The notes beneath the pieces are model-generated. The model saw nothing but the letters and a program-made list of their open reading frames with translations, ran no database searches and was not told where the DNA came from. From positions 182,900,001 to 182,964,000 of the forward strand of contig JBITNC010000001.1 of NCBI GenBank assembly GCA_050084985.1: a stretch of 64,000 nt of DNA. Reading direction: 5' to 3'. The translations under genes were made by a program, and so were the position numbers. Positions 12,606-23,099 of this stretch are shown here, one piece after another (the stretch's first letter is position 1; every line of letters starts with the position of its first letter). This DNA is from Nageia nagi. Taxonomy: Eukaryota > Pinophyta.

Positions 12606-13242
12606 GACTTAGAAAAAAAAAAAAAAATATATATATATAAACCTTTTATTAAAAAAATTTAAATTTTTTTAAATAATAAAAAATCTTTTTTTGTTAATTT
12701 AAAATAAGAAAAATTATATATATATAAAAATTACTTTTTTAAAAATTACAAGCTTTTTTTGTTTAAGAATATAATTTTAAATAGCAAAAACACTATTTAA
12801 CTTTCTTGTAGGAAAAAAAAATTTAAAAATCATACATTAGTGTTTGTAAACTTGCAATAACTTGTGCAATCCCATTTTGCAAACATAATAGAGAATTGCA
12901 ACTAGAAAGGGATTTTAAGCATAGTTTAAAAATCTAAAATAAAATTAGATTTAACTATGGACAAAAATTAGATTCACTAATTTTTATAATATCTTAGAGT
13001 CTAACCATAGAAAAAGAATGTTAGCTCTAATAAATTATTAACATGTAACTAAGGTAAACTTTTACTTTTACTTTAGTATAAATATCGATTTTCAATTTGA
13101 AAAATTAAGAAATTGAAATTGATTAACTAATGAAGTTTCAAATAAAATTGAAACAAGATTAGGGAATAGGTATACATTAAACTTAAGGAAAGTTACCTTA
13201 AATCACCAAGTAGACATTTGAGGAGACCACAATAAGGAATTT

Positions 13243-13253
13243 CTCTGATACCA
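13243..13253 (-). promoter_or_regulatory. primer binding site of F2 (initiator Met tRNA type)
   Basis: The minus strand reads TGGTATCAGAG, two bases downstream of the 5' LTR. It matches the classic plant LTR-element primer site complementary to the 3' end of initiator Met tRNA. F3 has a mutated version at 44630. Confidence 0.85.
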
Positions 13254-13255
13254 CT

Positions 13256-13710
13256 TGATGGAATTGAAGGATTCCATATAACCAAGATCACCTTGAAGTT
13301 TTTCCAACAAATTAATTATTCATCCACATACCAATGCAAGAAACAATCACACAAAAAATAACATAGGATGTATAGTGGTTCCTTCAACTCTTGGGAGTAC
13401 ATCCACTTTGAACCATCATTCTATTACATTCTTAAAATATAACTCTCCTACAACTCTACATGACAAGCATTACCATGCTTCATCAAGTTTAATCAAGTTA
13501 CATAATGAGAGGGGTACCTCTCTATTTATAAGAACTAACCAACCCTTTAACCTTCCTTTTACCCAAGGGTAAGGTTAAAGGTGTTTCTATATTTATCTTC
13601 TTTCTATTTTTATTCTCTTAATGCTTTAAAGTATCTAAAGATACTTTAAACATTAAGTGAATTTAAATTAAAGAGAAATATTACATAATATTACATTACA
13701 ATTTCTAATA
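13256..13710 (-). repeat. 5' LTR of F2
   Basis: About 455 bp, the partner of 9207-9683. The minus-strand 3' end CAATTCCATCA is followed by two bases and then the primer binding site. The outer end has TATTAG where TGTTAT is expected, one substitution from the canonical TG. Confidence 0.88.
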
Positions 13711-14231
13711 GATACAATCAAATTTGTTCTCCTACTTGAAAATTATGGTCAACACTAAGCTTGCCATGCCTTAACTTATATTTATATTTGCCAACTTGTA
13801 GTTGCTTTTGAACCTTCAAATAAATTTGCCTTTATCTTAGTAATGAATTATTCAACTTTCTTCTCTTCATGTACAGCTGAAACATCATCATCTTTTTGTT
13901 ATTCAAGTAAACAATCAAAAGGTGGTGGAGTTAAAAACATATAACATATTCCAAATAAATATTTATTTTTAGAAGAATAAATTATCATAGTGTATGAATG
14001 TTGAATAAACTTCCTAAGACATTGGATGATTTCGACAATAAACACCATCATATTCATCACTTCAATTGTTCCATCAATTTGAGGATGAAAATAAATGCTT
14101 CTTTTAAGCCTAGTGTTCATTTTTCCATAAATAAATCCAAAACTTACCAAATAATACACTATCTCTAACCAAAATAATAGAACTAAGTAATCCAAAATGA
14201 ACCCACATATGAAGAAAGAAGAGTTTAACAT
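13711..14231 (-). pseudogene. integrase fragment of chromovirus A1
   Basis: The minus-strand translation of 13899-14231 has the typical chromovirus integrase pattern. Residues matching the usual KMDTRLKRSTTFHPQTDG block are seen here as KMNTRLKRS and FHPQIDGT, followed by a region matching the later IQHSYN and SPFE blocks. This is the end of the catalytic core. The third catalytic acid region is preserved only as a degenerate block. The fragment is 5' of the F2 insertion point on the sense strand. Its counterpart in A2 is at about 28370-28640. It is not functional. Confidence 0.75.
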
Positions 14232-14570
14232 CTTCCTAGACCATTATAGTCCTCTTATATAGAATTAACACACACATATTATTAAATCTATTAATAATCA
14301 TAAATAAATAATAATGCCCTTTCTTATGTATAGGTAATACCCCTACAAAATCCATTGAAATACTTTCTAAAGGATGGTGAGGATTTGGAACTGGTTGATA
14401 CAAATCGAATTTCATATTTCTAGGTTTTCTAATGCAACATATTACACACTTGCTTATATACTTGACAACTTTCTCTAGTATATTTTGCTAATAAACATAC
14501 CTTTGCAAATTTATAATTATTTTATTAATCCCAAAATTACTAGCAACTTTTGAAGGATGAACTTCATTGA

Positions 14571-14827
14571 TCAACCTAATTCTTTCTCCTTCAAGAATAC
14601 ACAATACATTATACTTATAGAGTAATCCATATTTAACTTCAAATTCATCCATGCCTTATCAATTTGATGTATATGACTACTTAAGAGATGATATACCTCC
14701 CCAAAATCTACATCTTGCATATATGTCTCTAGAAATGCCTTAGAGATAAATGGAAAATATTTAATGACTATCAAAGATACTATTTTCCACTCATAGAACA
14801 ATGTAGGTACTATAATTTCAACCTCAT
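14571..14827 (-). pseudogene. pol fragment of A1 between RNase H and integrase zinc finger
   Basis: An open minus-strand stretch of about 76 residues includes the block QDVDFGEVYHLL. In chromoviruses this position lies after RNase H and before the H2C2 zinc-binding part of integrase. The same sequence follows in A2 at about 29120-29300. The right edge is the B LTR at 14828. Confidence 0.6.
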
Positions 14828-14921
14828 TGTTAAGAACATAACAAAATTAAAAAAGGGTTTTATCCTAAACACCAAAGGAAATATTGAAATATAGAATAAT
14901 TAACATATGTGAAATGCAGTA
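14828..14921 (-). repeat. B1 LTR, left piece (split by element C)
   Basis: It starts TGTTAAGAACATAA and matches 29316-29741 and 37980-38400. It stops at GAAATGCAGTA, where element C begins, and resumes at 27267. Taken together the pieces make an LTR of about 424 bp. Confidence 0.8.
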
Positions 14922-15557
14922 TGTAGATGCTAAATAATACAATTAATACAAATGGGGTTGATTAATGCACTATTACTCTACTTTGTAAATATTAATACAT
15001 ATATCATAAATATGGTAATAACATGTAACAAAAATGTAGTAGTTTTTACTTAGATTCAACATTAATTTTGTTAATTAGAAAATGCATAAAGAACATAGCA
15101 TACATTCATTAACAAGCACACCATCAATGTCCTAGAATTGACATTTCATTAGCATCATCCTAGAATTGACATGCCACCAGCATCCTAGAATTGGTACACC
15201 ATTGGTGCCATAGGATGAGTGAAATTACACATGCAAACCAAAATGTAGCAATGAGAAAATTAATAAATAATAAAATGATGCACATACATGCAAAATTATA
15301 GAATAATAGATGCATAATATAGATAGACAAAGCAAGTTGAAATCCTTCAAATGTTAATCCTTGTATTAGCTTGAAATGATTATTTTCCCATGATTCTTGA
15401 TGATCCTATAGGTCATCAAATGATGCCTTTATATATGATACAAGTTTACATGACTTTGATATTTTAATCCCTTTTACATTCTACAAGGGTCAAATACATC
15501 ATTAAGGGATTAAAATAATTTACTAAATACATAAAGGTTCAGTTTGAAGCATCTACA
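14922..15557 (-). repeat. 3' LTR of C
   Basis: On the plus strand it starts TGTAGATGCTAAATAATAC and ends GAAGCATCTACA. A pyrimidine tract TTTGCCCCTCTTTGG follows at 15558. Read on the minus strand this is the purine tract that precedes a 3' LTR. It is about 636 bp. Confidence 0.88.
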
Positions 15558-16079
15558 TTTGCCCCTCTTTGGATGTGTGATCGAAGCACTGAAATTACAT
15601 GTCCAAAAAAGAAGTGTAGCAAAGATATAGAAGAAATTTTTTTGATCCTTTTGTTAATATTGATTGAATGATGATGAGGGTCCTTAGGCTACCCTCCTTT
15701 TTACTTAGGGGTCCCAAGAAAGATCCTTAAGCAAAGTAGCCAAGGAAAAAGCTATTAAAGTAGCTATCTTCAAGAATACTATTTAGATGACTATAGAAAT
15801 CCATATCCTAGGTTGGAGATGGAAGATATGATGTGCATATTTTATACTATTTAAATCATGAATCTATCCATTTCATTATGTTATATACTTAGGAAGCTGA
15901 TACACTTACATTCACACCTCAAAAAAGAGAAGTGATGGTTTGGATGAGTGGAAATGGTAATAAAATATACACTGTTGGAAGTGTAAAAGATAGCAAGAAC
16001 GATGTTGGTGCCCTATTTTTGGTTAAGTTTCCTACTAAATATATGAACTTGCAATGATATTTTAGTCATAAAATCATAA

Positions 16080-16640
16080 TATGGATGCACAATAAGATAT
16101 GTCATCCATCAAAGATGATCCAATGCTAGCTATCTTACTTATGACTATATCGCCAATTTATCTTTTAAGTGAGGGAACTCTCACTAGTTGTATCAATGGT
16201 CATTTATGATCATATGTTTGTATGTATATGATCTAAAGAGAGTATATTTTATATGGGTTTAAAAAAAAAATGTGGATACATAGCAAAATTTATCATCCAT
16301 TAGAGATGATCCAATGTTAACAAATTACTAATGATTGTATTATTGATTTAATTTTGAGGGAACTCTCACTAGCTATTTCATTGGCCATCGATGATCATGC
16401 ATTTTTATGTCTATGATTTAAATATATTATGCTTTATATGGGTTCAAAGCAAAGAACCATGTGGATACAAAGTAAGTTGTATCATCTATTGATGATGATT
16501 CAATGTCAACAACTTGCTAATGGTTGTATCATAGATTTACTTGTAAGGGAACTCTCACTAGCCATTTGGTTACCCATATGCGATCATGTATTTTTATGTC
16601 CATGATTCAAAGATATTATACTATCAAGATTTTTTTTTGT
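16080..16640 (-). repeat. about 187-bp tandem repeat in the 3' non-coding part of C, three units
   Basis: The block GGGAACTCTCACTAG recurs at about 16173, 16358 and 16547. Each is preceded by a TCATCCAT or TCATCTAT block about 70 bases upstream and followed by ATGATCAT and a TTTTATGTCTATGAT-type block. Spacing is about 185-189 bases. Tat-lineage elements often carry tandem repeats between pol and the 3' LTR, and this fits. Confidence 0.8.
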
Positions 16641-16729
16641 ACACCATTGACATCATGTTGATAGTTAAGCATATCATCTATATCATGTCTTGCTTGGATC
16701 TATACAAAAAATAAAAATAAGGTGTGCCT

Positions 16730-17840
16730 CTATGTTTGATATGAATTATTTTGTAGGTGCATAGAGCTATGCTTTTCAAGTGTAAAAATACTTGAGATGG
16801 ATGGAATTGAAGGTTTTTGGTTCCTCATTACCTTAAAAAGTTGATAACCTATATGCTTTTGATCTTGTTGCATCAACAAAAAAATATGGACCCAATCAAT
16901 TGGGTTCAAATTTGCCTTTAGCCTCACCATGTATTATTATTTTGTTGATATTCTCTTTTAAGAATAGTTCCCCTACTTTGAACTCTTTAACTTTTATCTT
17001 ATTTCCAAATGTCTTCTTAAGGTTGACATGGTAGACCTTTTTATATTCAATGGATCTTATTTATTTTTCATATAACATCTCCAACTACTCTAATATTTCT
17101 TTTCTTACATCCTCATTTGGAACATCACCATGTGAAGAGATCCTAAATGAAGGACTCTCTAACTCAAGTGGAACAATGGCCTCATCTCCATATACTAATG
17201 AAAAGAAGGTTGCCTTAGTGGCTTTTCAAACAATAGTTCTATAGGTCCATAGTGCATATGGCAATTACTCATGCCAATCTTTTTTGTACTTATCCCATGT
17301 TTTGGTAGGAATAATATTAAGTGTCTTATTTGTTGCTTCAACTTGACCATTTCCTTAAATGTATTAAACTAAAAAAATATTTGTGTGATGTGAAACTTTT
17401 TACAAAATGCTTGCATATTCTTGCCATTAAAATTTGGACCATTATCCATGATCAACCTTTGTGGTACACCAAATCTAGTGATGATATATTCTATAAGGAA
17501 TGTAATAATCTCTTCTTGTACAACTAACTTCATGGGGATTGCTTCCACCTACTTGGTAGTATATTATGTAGCTTTGATAACAAATTTGTATCCTTCTCTA
17601 GAATGAGGATTAATCATAGTAATCAATTCTATGCCCCAAATAGCAAAGGGCCATGGAGAAATAATTGAATTGAGTTCTTGAGTAGGTTATTTTTCTAAAT
17701 TTGCATGCTTTTGGAATTGCACACATACTTTCATGTGATTTTGATAATCTTCTTCCATAGTGGGCCAATAGTACCCTATTCTCAAGATCTTTTATAGAGA
17801 TATTTGGCATGAAAATGGCCACCACATAGTCTATCATGAG
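16730..17840 (-). pseudogene. integrase of element C (degenerate)
   Basis: On the minus strand from 17840 downward come, in order: a zinc-binding region remnant with YYWPTM-like and CVQFQKHAN blocks, a core start with PWPFAIWGIELI (usually GIDVI, so the first catalytic D reads E), a middle block RFGVPQRLIMDNGPNF containing the second catalytic D, and C-terminal remnants down to 16730. The order and motifs fit Ty3 integrase of the Tat type. Frames change and stops occur, so no protein could be made. Integrase would insert the cDNA into the genome. Confidence 0.8.
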
Positions 17841-18139
17841 TTTGCACTAAAGCAATAGCTATCTCATCCTATTTTAAACATTTCAACAAGGCACCATTAA
17901 AGGATATTCTATATAAAACATCACCAATAATAACATATTTCATAGCAATCCTTCTTAATCTTAATCTATCATTCTTAGTATATCTAGAAGGAATGCTTTG
18001 GTCTTTTAAGTAGTAATAGATATTAGAGTACCAATCTTGAAAATAATCATCATTATCAATAATATAGGATAAAATAGAATGAAGATTAGTTGTCTAAGAT
18101 AGGGAACTCAACTTACAGATAGTGTGAATGGTCTCCTCA

Positions 18140-18640
18140 TCTTCAAGCTAAATTGGTACCAAAGAGGTTGCACTTGCCATAGCATTTGCATATATATTAT
18201 TAGTCTTAGGAATGGTCTCAATAGTATATCTATCAAGGCTATATAGCCACTCAATCATAACCACCCTATAAGGTTCTAGTTTCTCATATTTAGTATCATA
18301 ACTACCCTTTACTTGGTTGATCACAAGATATGAATTCCCATAAATTTCTATGTTTATGATTTTCAATTCTAAAGCTACCTTTAATCCCAATATTAGAGCC
18401 TCATACTCAGCCATATATTAGTGCATTTGAAATCTAATTTGTAATAAGGATTACTTGATTAGTAGGAGAAACCAAAATAATACATGCCCCTACTCTATAA
18501 ATGCATCTAGAACCATTAAAATATAGGGTTCAGACAATAGGCACATCTTCTAGAAGATAAATATAATCATCAAGGATGGAGATCTCCTTAAAGTCATGTT
18601 GCTGGCAACCTATTGATAGGTCATTAGGCTATTGGCACTA
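18140..18640 (-). pseudogene. archaeal-type RNase H domain of element C
   Basis: The minus-strand translation begins with a TLYFNGSR block (usually FDGS, so the first catalytic D reads N) and a GAxIILVSP block. It continues with the uninterrupted 88-residue piece at 18148-18414, starting MAEYEALILGL (catalytic E) and including YGNSYLVINQVKG, where the family has YGDS. A second RNase H of this type, placed before integrase, is the hallmark of Tat-lineage Ty3 elements. Two catalytic acids look replaced by N, consistent with G-to-A decay. Confidence 0.85.
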
Positions 18641-19010
18641 CCGTTCCTCCTCAATAATATAAAAAAATTCTTCATGGATAACCTCCTCACCTTCCTAAAG
18701 GAAATATGCTATCAAATCTACAATTATGTATCCTTTAATAGATTTTTGCTTCAACACATTAATATAAAATTCCTATGATATCATTAGCCACTTTGCAAAT
18801 ATTTCTTTCTCAAAAGAGGCTAGGGTTGCTCCAATTTAAAGTGATCTCTCTTTATCTATAATTTCAATGTTAATATTTAACAACTCTTCTTATGGGAAGG
18901 TGAGATCCTTTTTTCTTTGTAATAATGATGAAAAATACTCCATAGTAGGATCAATAATCTCATCTTATTCTAAGGGCTAAACCTATACAACATCATGAAA
19001 GTTGACCTCT
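18640..19010 (-). pseudogene. deletion scar: reverse transcriptase start fused to end of RNase H in element C
   Basis: The minus strand at about 18830-18960 encodes a block like INIEIIDKERSLKIGATLA, with one stop inside it. This corresponds to the N-terminal edge of the Tat reverse transcriptase (the INIG...KIGATL region). Within a few residues it passes into FAKWLMIS and QKSIKGYIIVDLIA, which correspond to the far end of the first RNase H and the connector. The whole catalytic reverse transcriptase and most of RNase H are therefore missing at about 18795-18830. In intact relatives more than a kilobase lies here. C could not have copied itself after this deletion. Confidence 0.65.
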
Positions 19011-19511
19011 TAGCCAAAGTAAGCATACTCATGAAGCATATAAGAGGCATGCAATTTTTTGTTAGACCTAGGTAATTTCAAATGTGCCCCTAAGTATTCA
19101 AGCAAATCATCATTAGTACTGAAATAATCAAAGGCAAGAGGCAAGCTATGATCAATCCATATATCTTCATTAATTTCATCAGTTAATTCTATCATATTAT
19201 ATGTTTTAACAATGTATGGGACCCCATTTTTGTTTAACCTTTCCATCACTACCTATAATTATCTTAATAAGTTATGTTTTAGAAGAAAGAGAGAAATTAG
19301 ACATACCTTGCTTAGTTTTTCTTAAACCTTCTCCCTTGTACTTGCAATTATTAACCATATACTTTTGAATAAAAGTAGAAGGACATATTTTACCTAATTC
19401 AAAATATGAAGGGACATCATTTGTAGAAGATAGGTTTCTCATGTTAGATAAAATAGAGCTAGAAGGATAATTAATGTCATCATTCATATGATATTGGCAC
19501 CTTGTATGCAT
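19010..19511 (-). pseudogene. protease-reverse transcriptase linker of element C
   Basis: Two minus-strand open stretches (19010-19249 and 19272-19511) lie between the protease and reverse transcriptase remnants. They carry an ELTDEINEDIW-type acidic block and a FxLGKICPS-type block. The position and acidic character fit the poorly conserved linker of Tat polyproteins. I recognise no catalytic motif. Confidence 0.5.
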
Positions 19512-19669
19512 AATAGTACACCATTAGAAGCCTAAAATAGCCAATATTCTAGGTCATGCCAAGTCTATAATGGACATAAATAAGTTTGTATCATCTATTT
19601 TGTAAGTTCCCATGCTTGGTTCCATGATTTGCACCTATTTATTTATATTTTCCCCTTGTGTGGGATCAT

Positions 19670-20114
19670 CCAAGGGTTATATTTTGAAAAGTGATGGAAC
19701 CAAGGCCATCTCCTCAAAGTCAATAACATTGCATAGTGCATAGGGCTTAGGATCAAGTAAAATTATGTGTAATTCTCCTTGGAATTCAAATTTTAGTTTG
19801 CCATGTAGTGTAGAAGGGACAACTTCCATATTATGGATCCAAGGTCTTCCTAAAAGCATGTTATAAGATAACTTGGAATCAACTACCTAAAACTTGACTG
19901 GAATAATTTTAACTCCTATGGTAATCATGATGGTAGCTATGCCTAGTGGTTTCTTGGAAGAGCTATCATAGGCTATAATTATGAAAGTATATTCTTCTAA
20001 TGGGGGTATGGTTACACCTTTTTCTTGTAATTGGGTAAAAAAATGATTAGAACATACATTCATACCTAAACCATTATCTACCATGGTCCTTTTGACTTCC
20101 CATTCATCTAACAT
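19670..20114 (-). pseudogene. retropepsin-like protease of element C
   Basis: The piece at 19887-20114 starts with a WEVKRTMVDNGLGMNVC block. Here VDNG stands at the DTG/DSG active-site position, as in Tat elements, which often have DNGS or DSGS. It continues with an AYDSSSKKPLG flap-like block. The next piece (19677-19859) begins [20 protein letters not shown], the well-known conserved block after the Tat protease. The protease would cut the gag-pol polyprotein. The frame is broken between the two pieces. Confidence 0.8.
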
Positions 20115-20165
20115 AGGGGTGATATATAAGGCTATACATTCATCTAGTAGTTCTTGGTTAAGTAT

Positions 20166-20360
20166 TTAATATTTGTAAAAGGAGATAGTGTCACTTTCCC
20201 TAATGGTATGGAGCTTCTCAGAAAATGTAGCTACTAAAATTTTGGTAGGAATATTTTCATTATTAAATAAAGTATATAAAGCATCCCTATGAGCTTGAGA
20301 AGTAGAAATGAGATCATACAAGCTAATCTTGGTTGGTGCATTTTTTAATTGATTAATCAT
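20166..20360 (-). pseudogene. gag-protease linker of element C
   Basis: An open stretch of about 64 residues has the block QLKNAPTKISLYDLISTSQA then HRDALY. This matches the conserved segment just upstream of the protease in plant Tat polyproteins (typically isLydLL..S..HR.aL). It lies directly before the protease piece on the minus strand. Confidence 0.7.
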
Positions 20361-20839
20361 ACTATAAATTTTAGGATCTGATGGGGTACTTACTTGTTTA
20401 GTGGTGACAAGATTTAGAACATTGCAGGGGCATCCTCTTCATAAGTTAGCACACACCTCTTTAACTACTATGACCAAAATTGATGACATGTCTTTGTTTA
20501 GCAAGACATTCATCAATATTGTACTTTCCTTATTCTATAAGAGCTATGATGGCCACTTCTAATGTTTTGCAAAAGTTTGTAGTGTGCCCCTTTTGTTGAT
20601 GATAAGCATAATATGCCTCAAGGTATCCCAAAGGGGTATCATCATCAACTTTTTCAAGTAGTTGTAGGAGGCCTTTCTTCACTAAGTCCCTCAAAAGAAT
20701 TCTTGGTTGAATTGGAAATGTGTAGTTGATATCCTTTTAGGAAGTAGATATGTGTGCCTTTAAAGGAGTCTTGGGTCTATTTGCCATATTAACTAGTTTC
20801 TCCTCTTTCTTGGCATATGGTTTCCTATTATCTTTGAAA

Positions 20840-21188
20840 AAATTGTTAGATGTTTATTTAAGCTCTCCTATATATAATATACTTATTTTTTTTCCACTAA
20901 TTATTAAAATAAAGTAATAAAACCAACATCGTTAGCACTAGGATCATGCAATTGAAGTATAAGAATAATAGATTCATAAAATATGTCAAAAATCTTAGAT
21001 TTATCTAGTTTAACTTGAGTAGTTTACCATACCTTTTTGAAGTGTAATACATACCTCTCTATAGTTTCATTGCATCCTTGACAAAGTGTACATAATTTTG
21101 ATATATTACCTTATTCTTTAATATTATGCTTGTATTGACCCATAAACACTTGAACTAAGGTTTTGAAGGTATCAATAGACTTACCAAT
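20840..21188 (-). pseudogene. gag of element C, distal part (after the E insertion)
   Basis: Reading from 21188 downward on the minus strand gives LVQVFMGQYKHNIKE, then a block with TIERYVLHFKKVW. This is the second half of a retrotransposon gag capsid domain. Its first half is at 26141-26500, on the other side of E. Two or three in-frame stops are visible. Confidence 0.75.
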
Positions 21189-22768
21189 TGTTGATTAAGA
21201 TTGTGTAATATATGAGCTGTGAACAATCTTAACCAAAGTAAATCAAGAACAGACTATAGTGACAATATGATCTTCAGAGAAGGCTAGTTCCTTATCTATT
21301 GGGTATAGAAAAAGTAACAAGAAAGGAAATAAAAGGGGTAGAGTGCGAGGAATTTAAGCAAAAGGCTTAGGGTAACAAGAGAGAAAGCAAAGTAACAGGA
21401 AAGTAACAAGAGGAAAAAGTAATAGGAAAGGAAATAAAAAGGAGTATAGTGCGAGGAATTTAAGCAAAAGGCTTAGGGTAACAAGAGAGAAAGCAAAGTA
21501 ACAGGAAAGTAACAAGAGGAAAAAGTAACAGGAAAGGAAATAAAAAGGAGTAGAGTGCGAGGAATTTAAGCAAAAAGGCTTAGGGTAACAAGAGAGAAAG
21601 CAAAGGTGGATCACTAGTTCAGCACAGGCTTTCACAGTGTGTGAAACCTTGGTTTGAATCTAGTGTAGTAGCTACAGTACAAGCTCTCACTCTCTAATAG
21701 TTTCCCAACTTTACTCTACCATGTAGCAGACACAGTTATACTAGCAACTCACAATTATCATTCAAGAAACAAGCCAAGCTGCCATGATGTAACCAAATTA
21801 AGAATGATAATTATGTGTGCTAGATAAGAAAGGTCAAGATGGTATCATATTACTGATAAAAACTACAGGTCTTCGAGAACAAATGTAAAGAGCAATACTA
21901 GGGCTTTCGACCCTTCTTTCACTTTATTTTCACATACTTATATCGTAGTAACAACAGTTACAAGAATTGCAGAATAGAAATGTTTACAAAAATGGCTTCA
22001 AGATTCTAGCCTTCTTTTAACTGATACTACCTACATATGCCACTTGGTAGAATATTACAAAAATGGGGTAGATTGTAGATGATACAACTTCTTGATAACT
22101 ATGATCTGACCTCTTACTAGCCTCATCTCTACATTTTGGAATGCTCTACTCATCAACTCCAGTTATTTGATCACTCCTCGCTAACCTCAGCACTTCTAGG
22201 ACCTAGTTTCATTCAAAAATGTGAACATCATTCTCCCCATGATGTCATCTTCATACTTCTGGAATGTTTTACTCATTGGCTCTAGCTATTTGATCACTCC
22301 TTGCTAACCTCATCGCTTCTGGGATCTAGTTTTGGGTTAAGGCCTGAAATTGCTGACATCATCATTTTGTTCCAAAATGCTTTATTTACTGACCCCAGCT
22401 TCTCAATTCCCCTTGTTGACCTCATCATCTTTGGAACTCGGTCTTTACCAAAATGTGACTATCTTATCCTTTATGACATCATCATTTTATTTTGGAATGC
22501 TTTACTTTTAGAACACTTAATTTACAAGCTCTAGCTTCTTTGATTATCTCTTGCTAACCTCACCTCCTTCAAAACCTGGGCTTTTCCATAACTAAGCTTT
22601 ATCATTTCTTTTGTGATGTCATCATTTCATTTTGGAATGCTTTATCTACTGACTCCGACCTATTTTGTTTACTCTAGAAAAAACTCCCAGGGATCTTAAA
22701 ATGAACTCATGATTGCAAGTAAAGTACACTGGGGCTTTAATAAAGAATTTATTATGTATGAATATACA
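21189..22768 (-). repeat. 3' LTR of E
   Basis: It starts TGTTGATTAAGATTG and ends ATGAATATACA, about 1580 bp. It is collinear with 24576-26140, with differences that are mostly C/T or G/A. It contains a three-unit purine-rich minisatellite at 21335-21605. Confidence 0.9.
21335..21605 (-). repeat. 106-bp minisatellite in the E 3' LTR, three units
   Basis: GCGAGGAATTTAAGCA recurs at 21345, 21451 and 21557. Units are strongly purine-rich on the plus strand (GTAACAGGAAAGTAACAAG and AGGAAATAAAAAGGAG). The counterpart at 24722-24990 has the same three units at 24732, 24838 and 24944. The open frame on the minus strand across it (F/L/S-rich) is only the translation of this repeat. Confidence 0.9.
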
Positions 22769-22789
22769 TTATGGCAACTTCTGGGGGGA

Positions 22790-23095
22790 AAATTTTGCCT
22801 TTATCAAAGAGGAATTTAGAACCCAATCTGAAAAAATAATACCAAAAATAATACCAATGCATTTAGCCACAACATAGGGTCCGGACCACATGGATTCAAA
22901 TTTTTGTGTTTCCCCAGTTTAGCTTTGTCCTCATCCCATTTCAATACTAAATCTCCTTCTTTGAAAGTATCTGGAGTTGATTTTCAACCATCAAACCACA
23001 TTTTACTATTTCATTTCTTCTTTGGAGGTCTTGATATGATTGATTCTAGAGCTCTTTTGGGATTCAACCTTTCTTTCCAAAATACCAGAGACTAG
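22790..23095 (-). pseudogene. integrase C-terminal tail of element E
   Basis: The minus strand encodes TFKEGDLVLKWDEDKAKLGK, followed in a shifted frame by a SMWSGPYVVAKCIG-type block. This is the SH3-like tail of Ty3 integrase (typical form FkvGDLVLkwd..k..GKh.KF..lW.GPf.I). Before it on the sense strand comes a PKRALESIISRPPKKK-type block, the end of the connecting helix region. The catalytic core that should precede this is missing, and gag sequence joins at about 23100. Confidence 0.8.
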
Positions 23096-23099
23096 GGGT

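Larger units (their letters stand above)
9207..13710 (-). mobile_element. complete non-autonomous LTR element F2 with perfect TSD
   Basis: F2 has two LTRs (9207-9683 and 13256-13710) facing the minus strand, an iMet-type primer binding site at 13243-13253, a purine tract (read on the minus strand) at about 9684-9695, and identical 5-bp flanks GATAC at 9202-9206 and 13711-13715. The 3.6-kb internal region has no recognisable gag or pol. It is A/T-rich and contains a 43-bp tandem array, a run of 14 C and a GC-richer duplicated block. It lies in the integrase of A1, and the uninterrupted sequence is seen at about 28192 in A2. It is a LARD-like element that would have needed enzymes from another element. 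Confidence 0.9.
8759..14827 (-). mobile_element. Ty3 chromovirus relic A1, split by element F2
   Basis: This is a minus-strand Ty3 pol remnant. The part at 8759-9206 is the C-terminal end of integrase and its tail. After the F2 insertion (9207-13710) it resumes with the integrase core and then the zinc-binding and preceding region up to 14827. Collinear copies are 27757-29315 (A2, without F2) and 35884-37190 (A3). At 14828 it is cut by an LTR of element B, with CTCAT as the probable left target duplication. Stops and shifts occur throughout, so it is non-functional. I did not find the 5' LTR, gag or the reverse transcriptase core of A in the window. Confidence 0.7.

Noticed and set aside
21354-21635. 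93-residue minus-strand open frame, repeated at 24741-25022
   Set aside because: It is only the translation of the three 106-bp minisatellite units in the E LTR. The repeated CFLSCYPKPF motif is the repeat period, not a protein feature.
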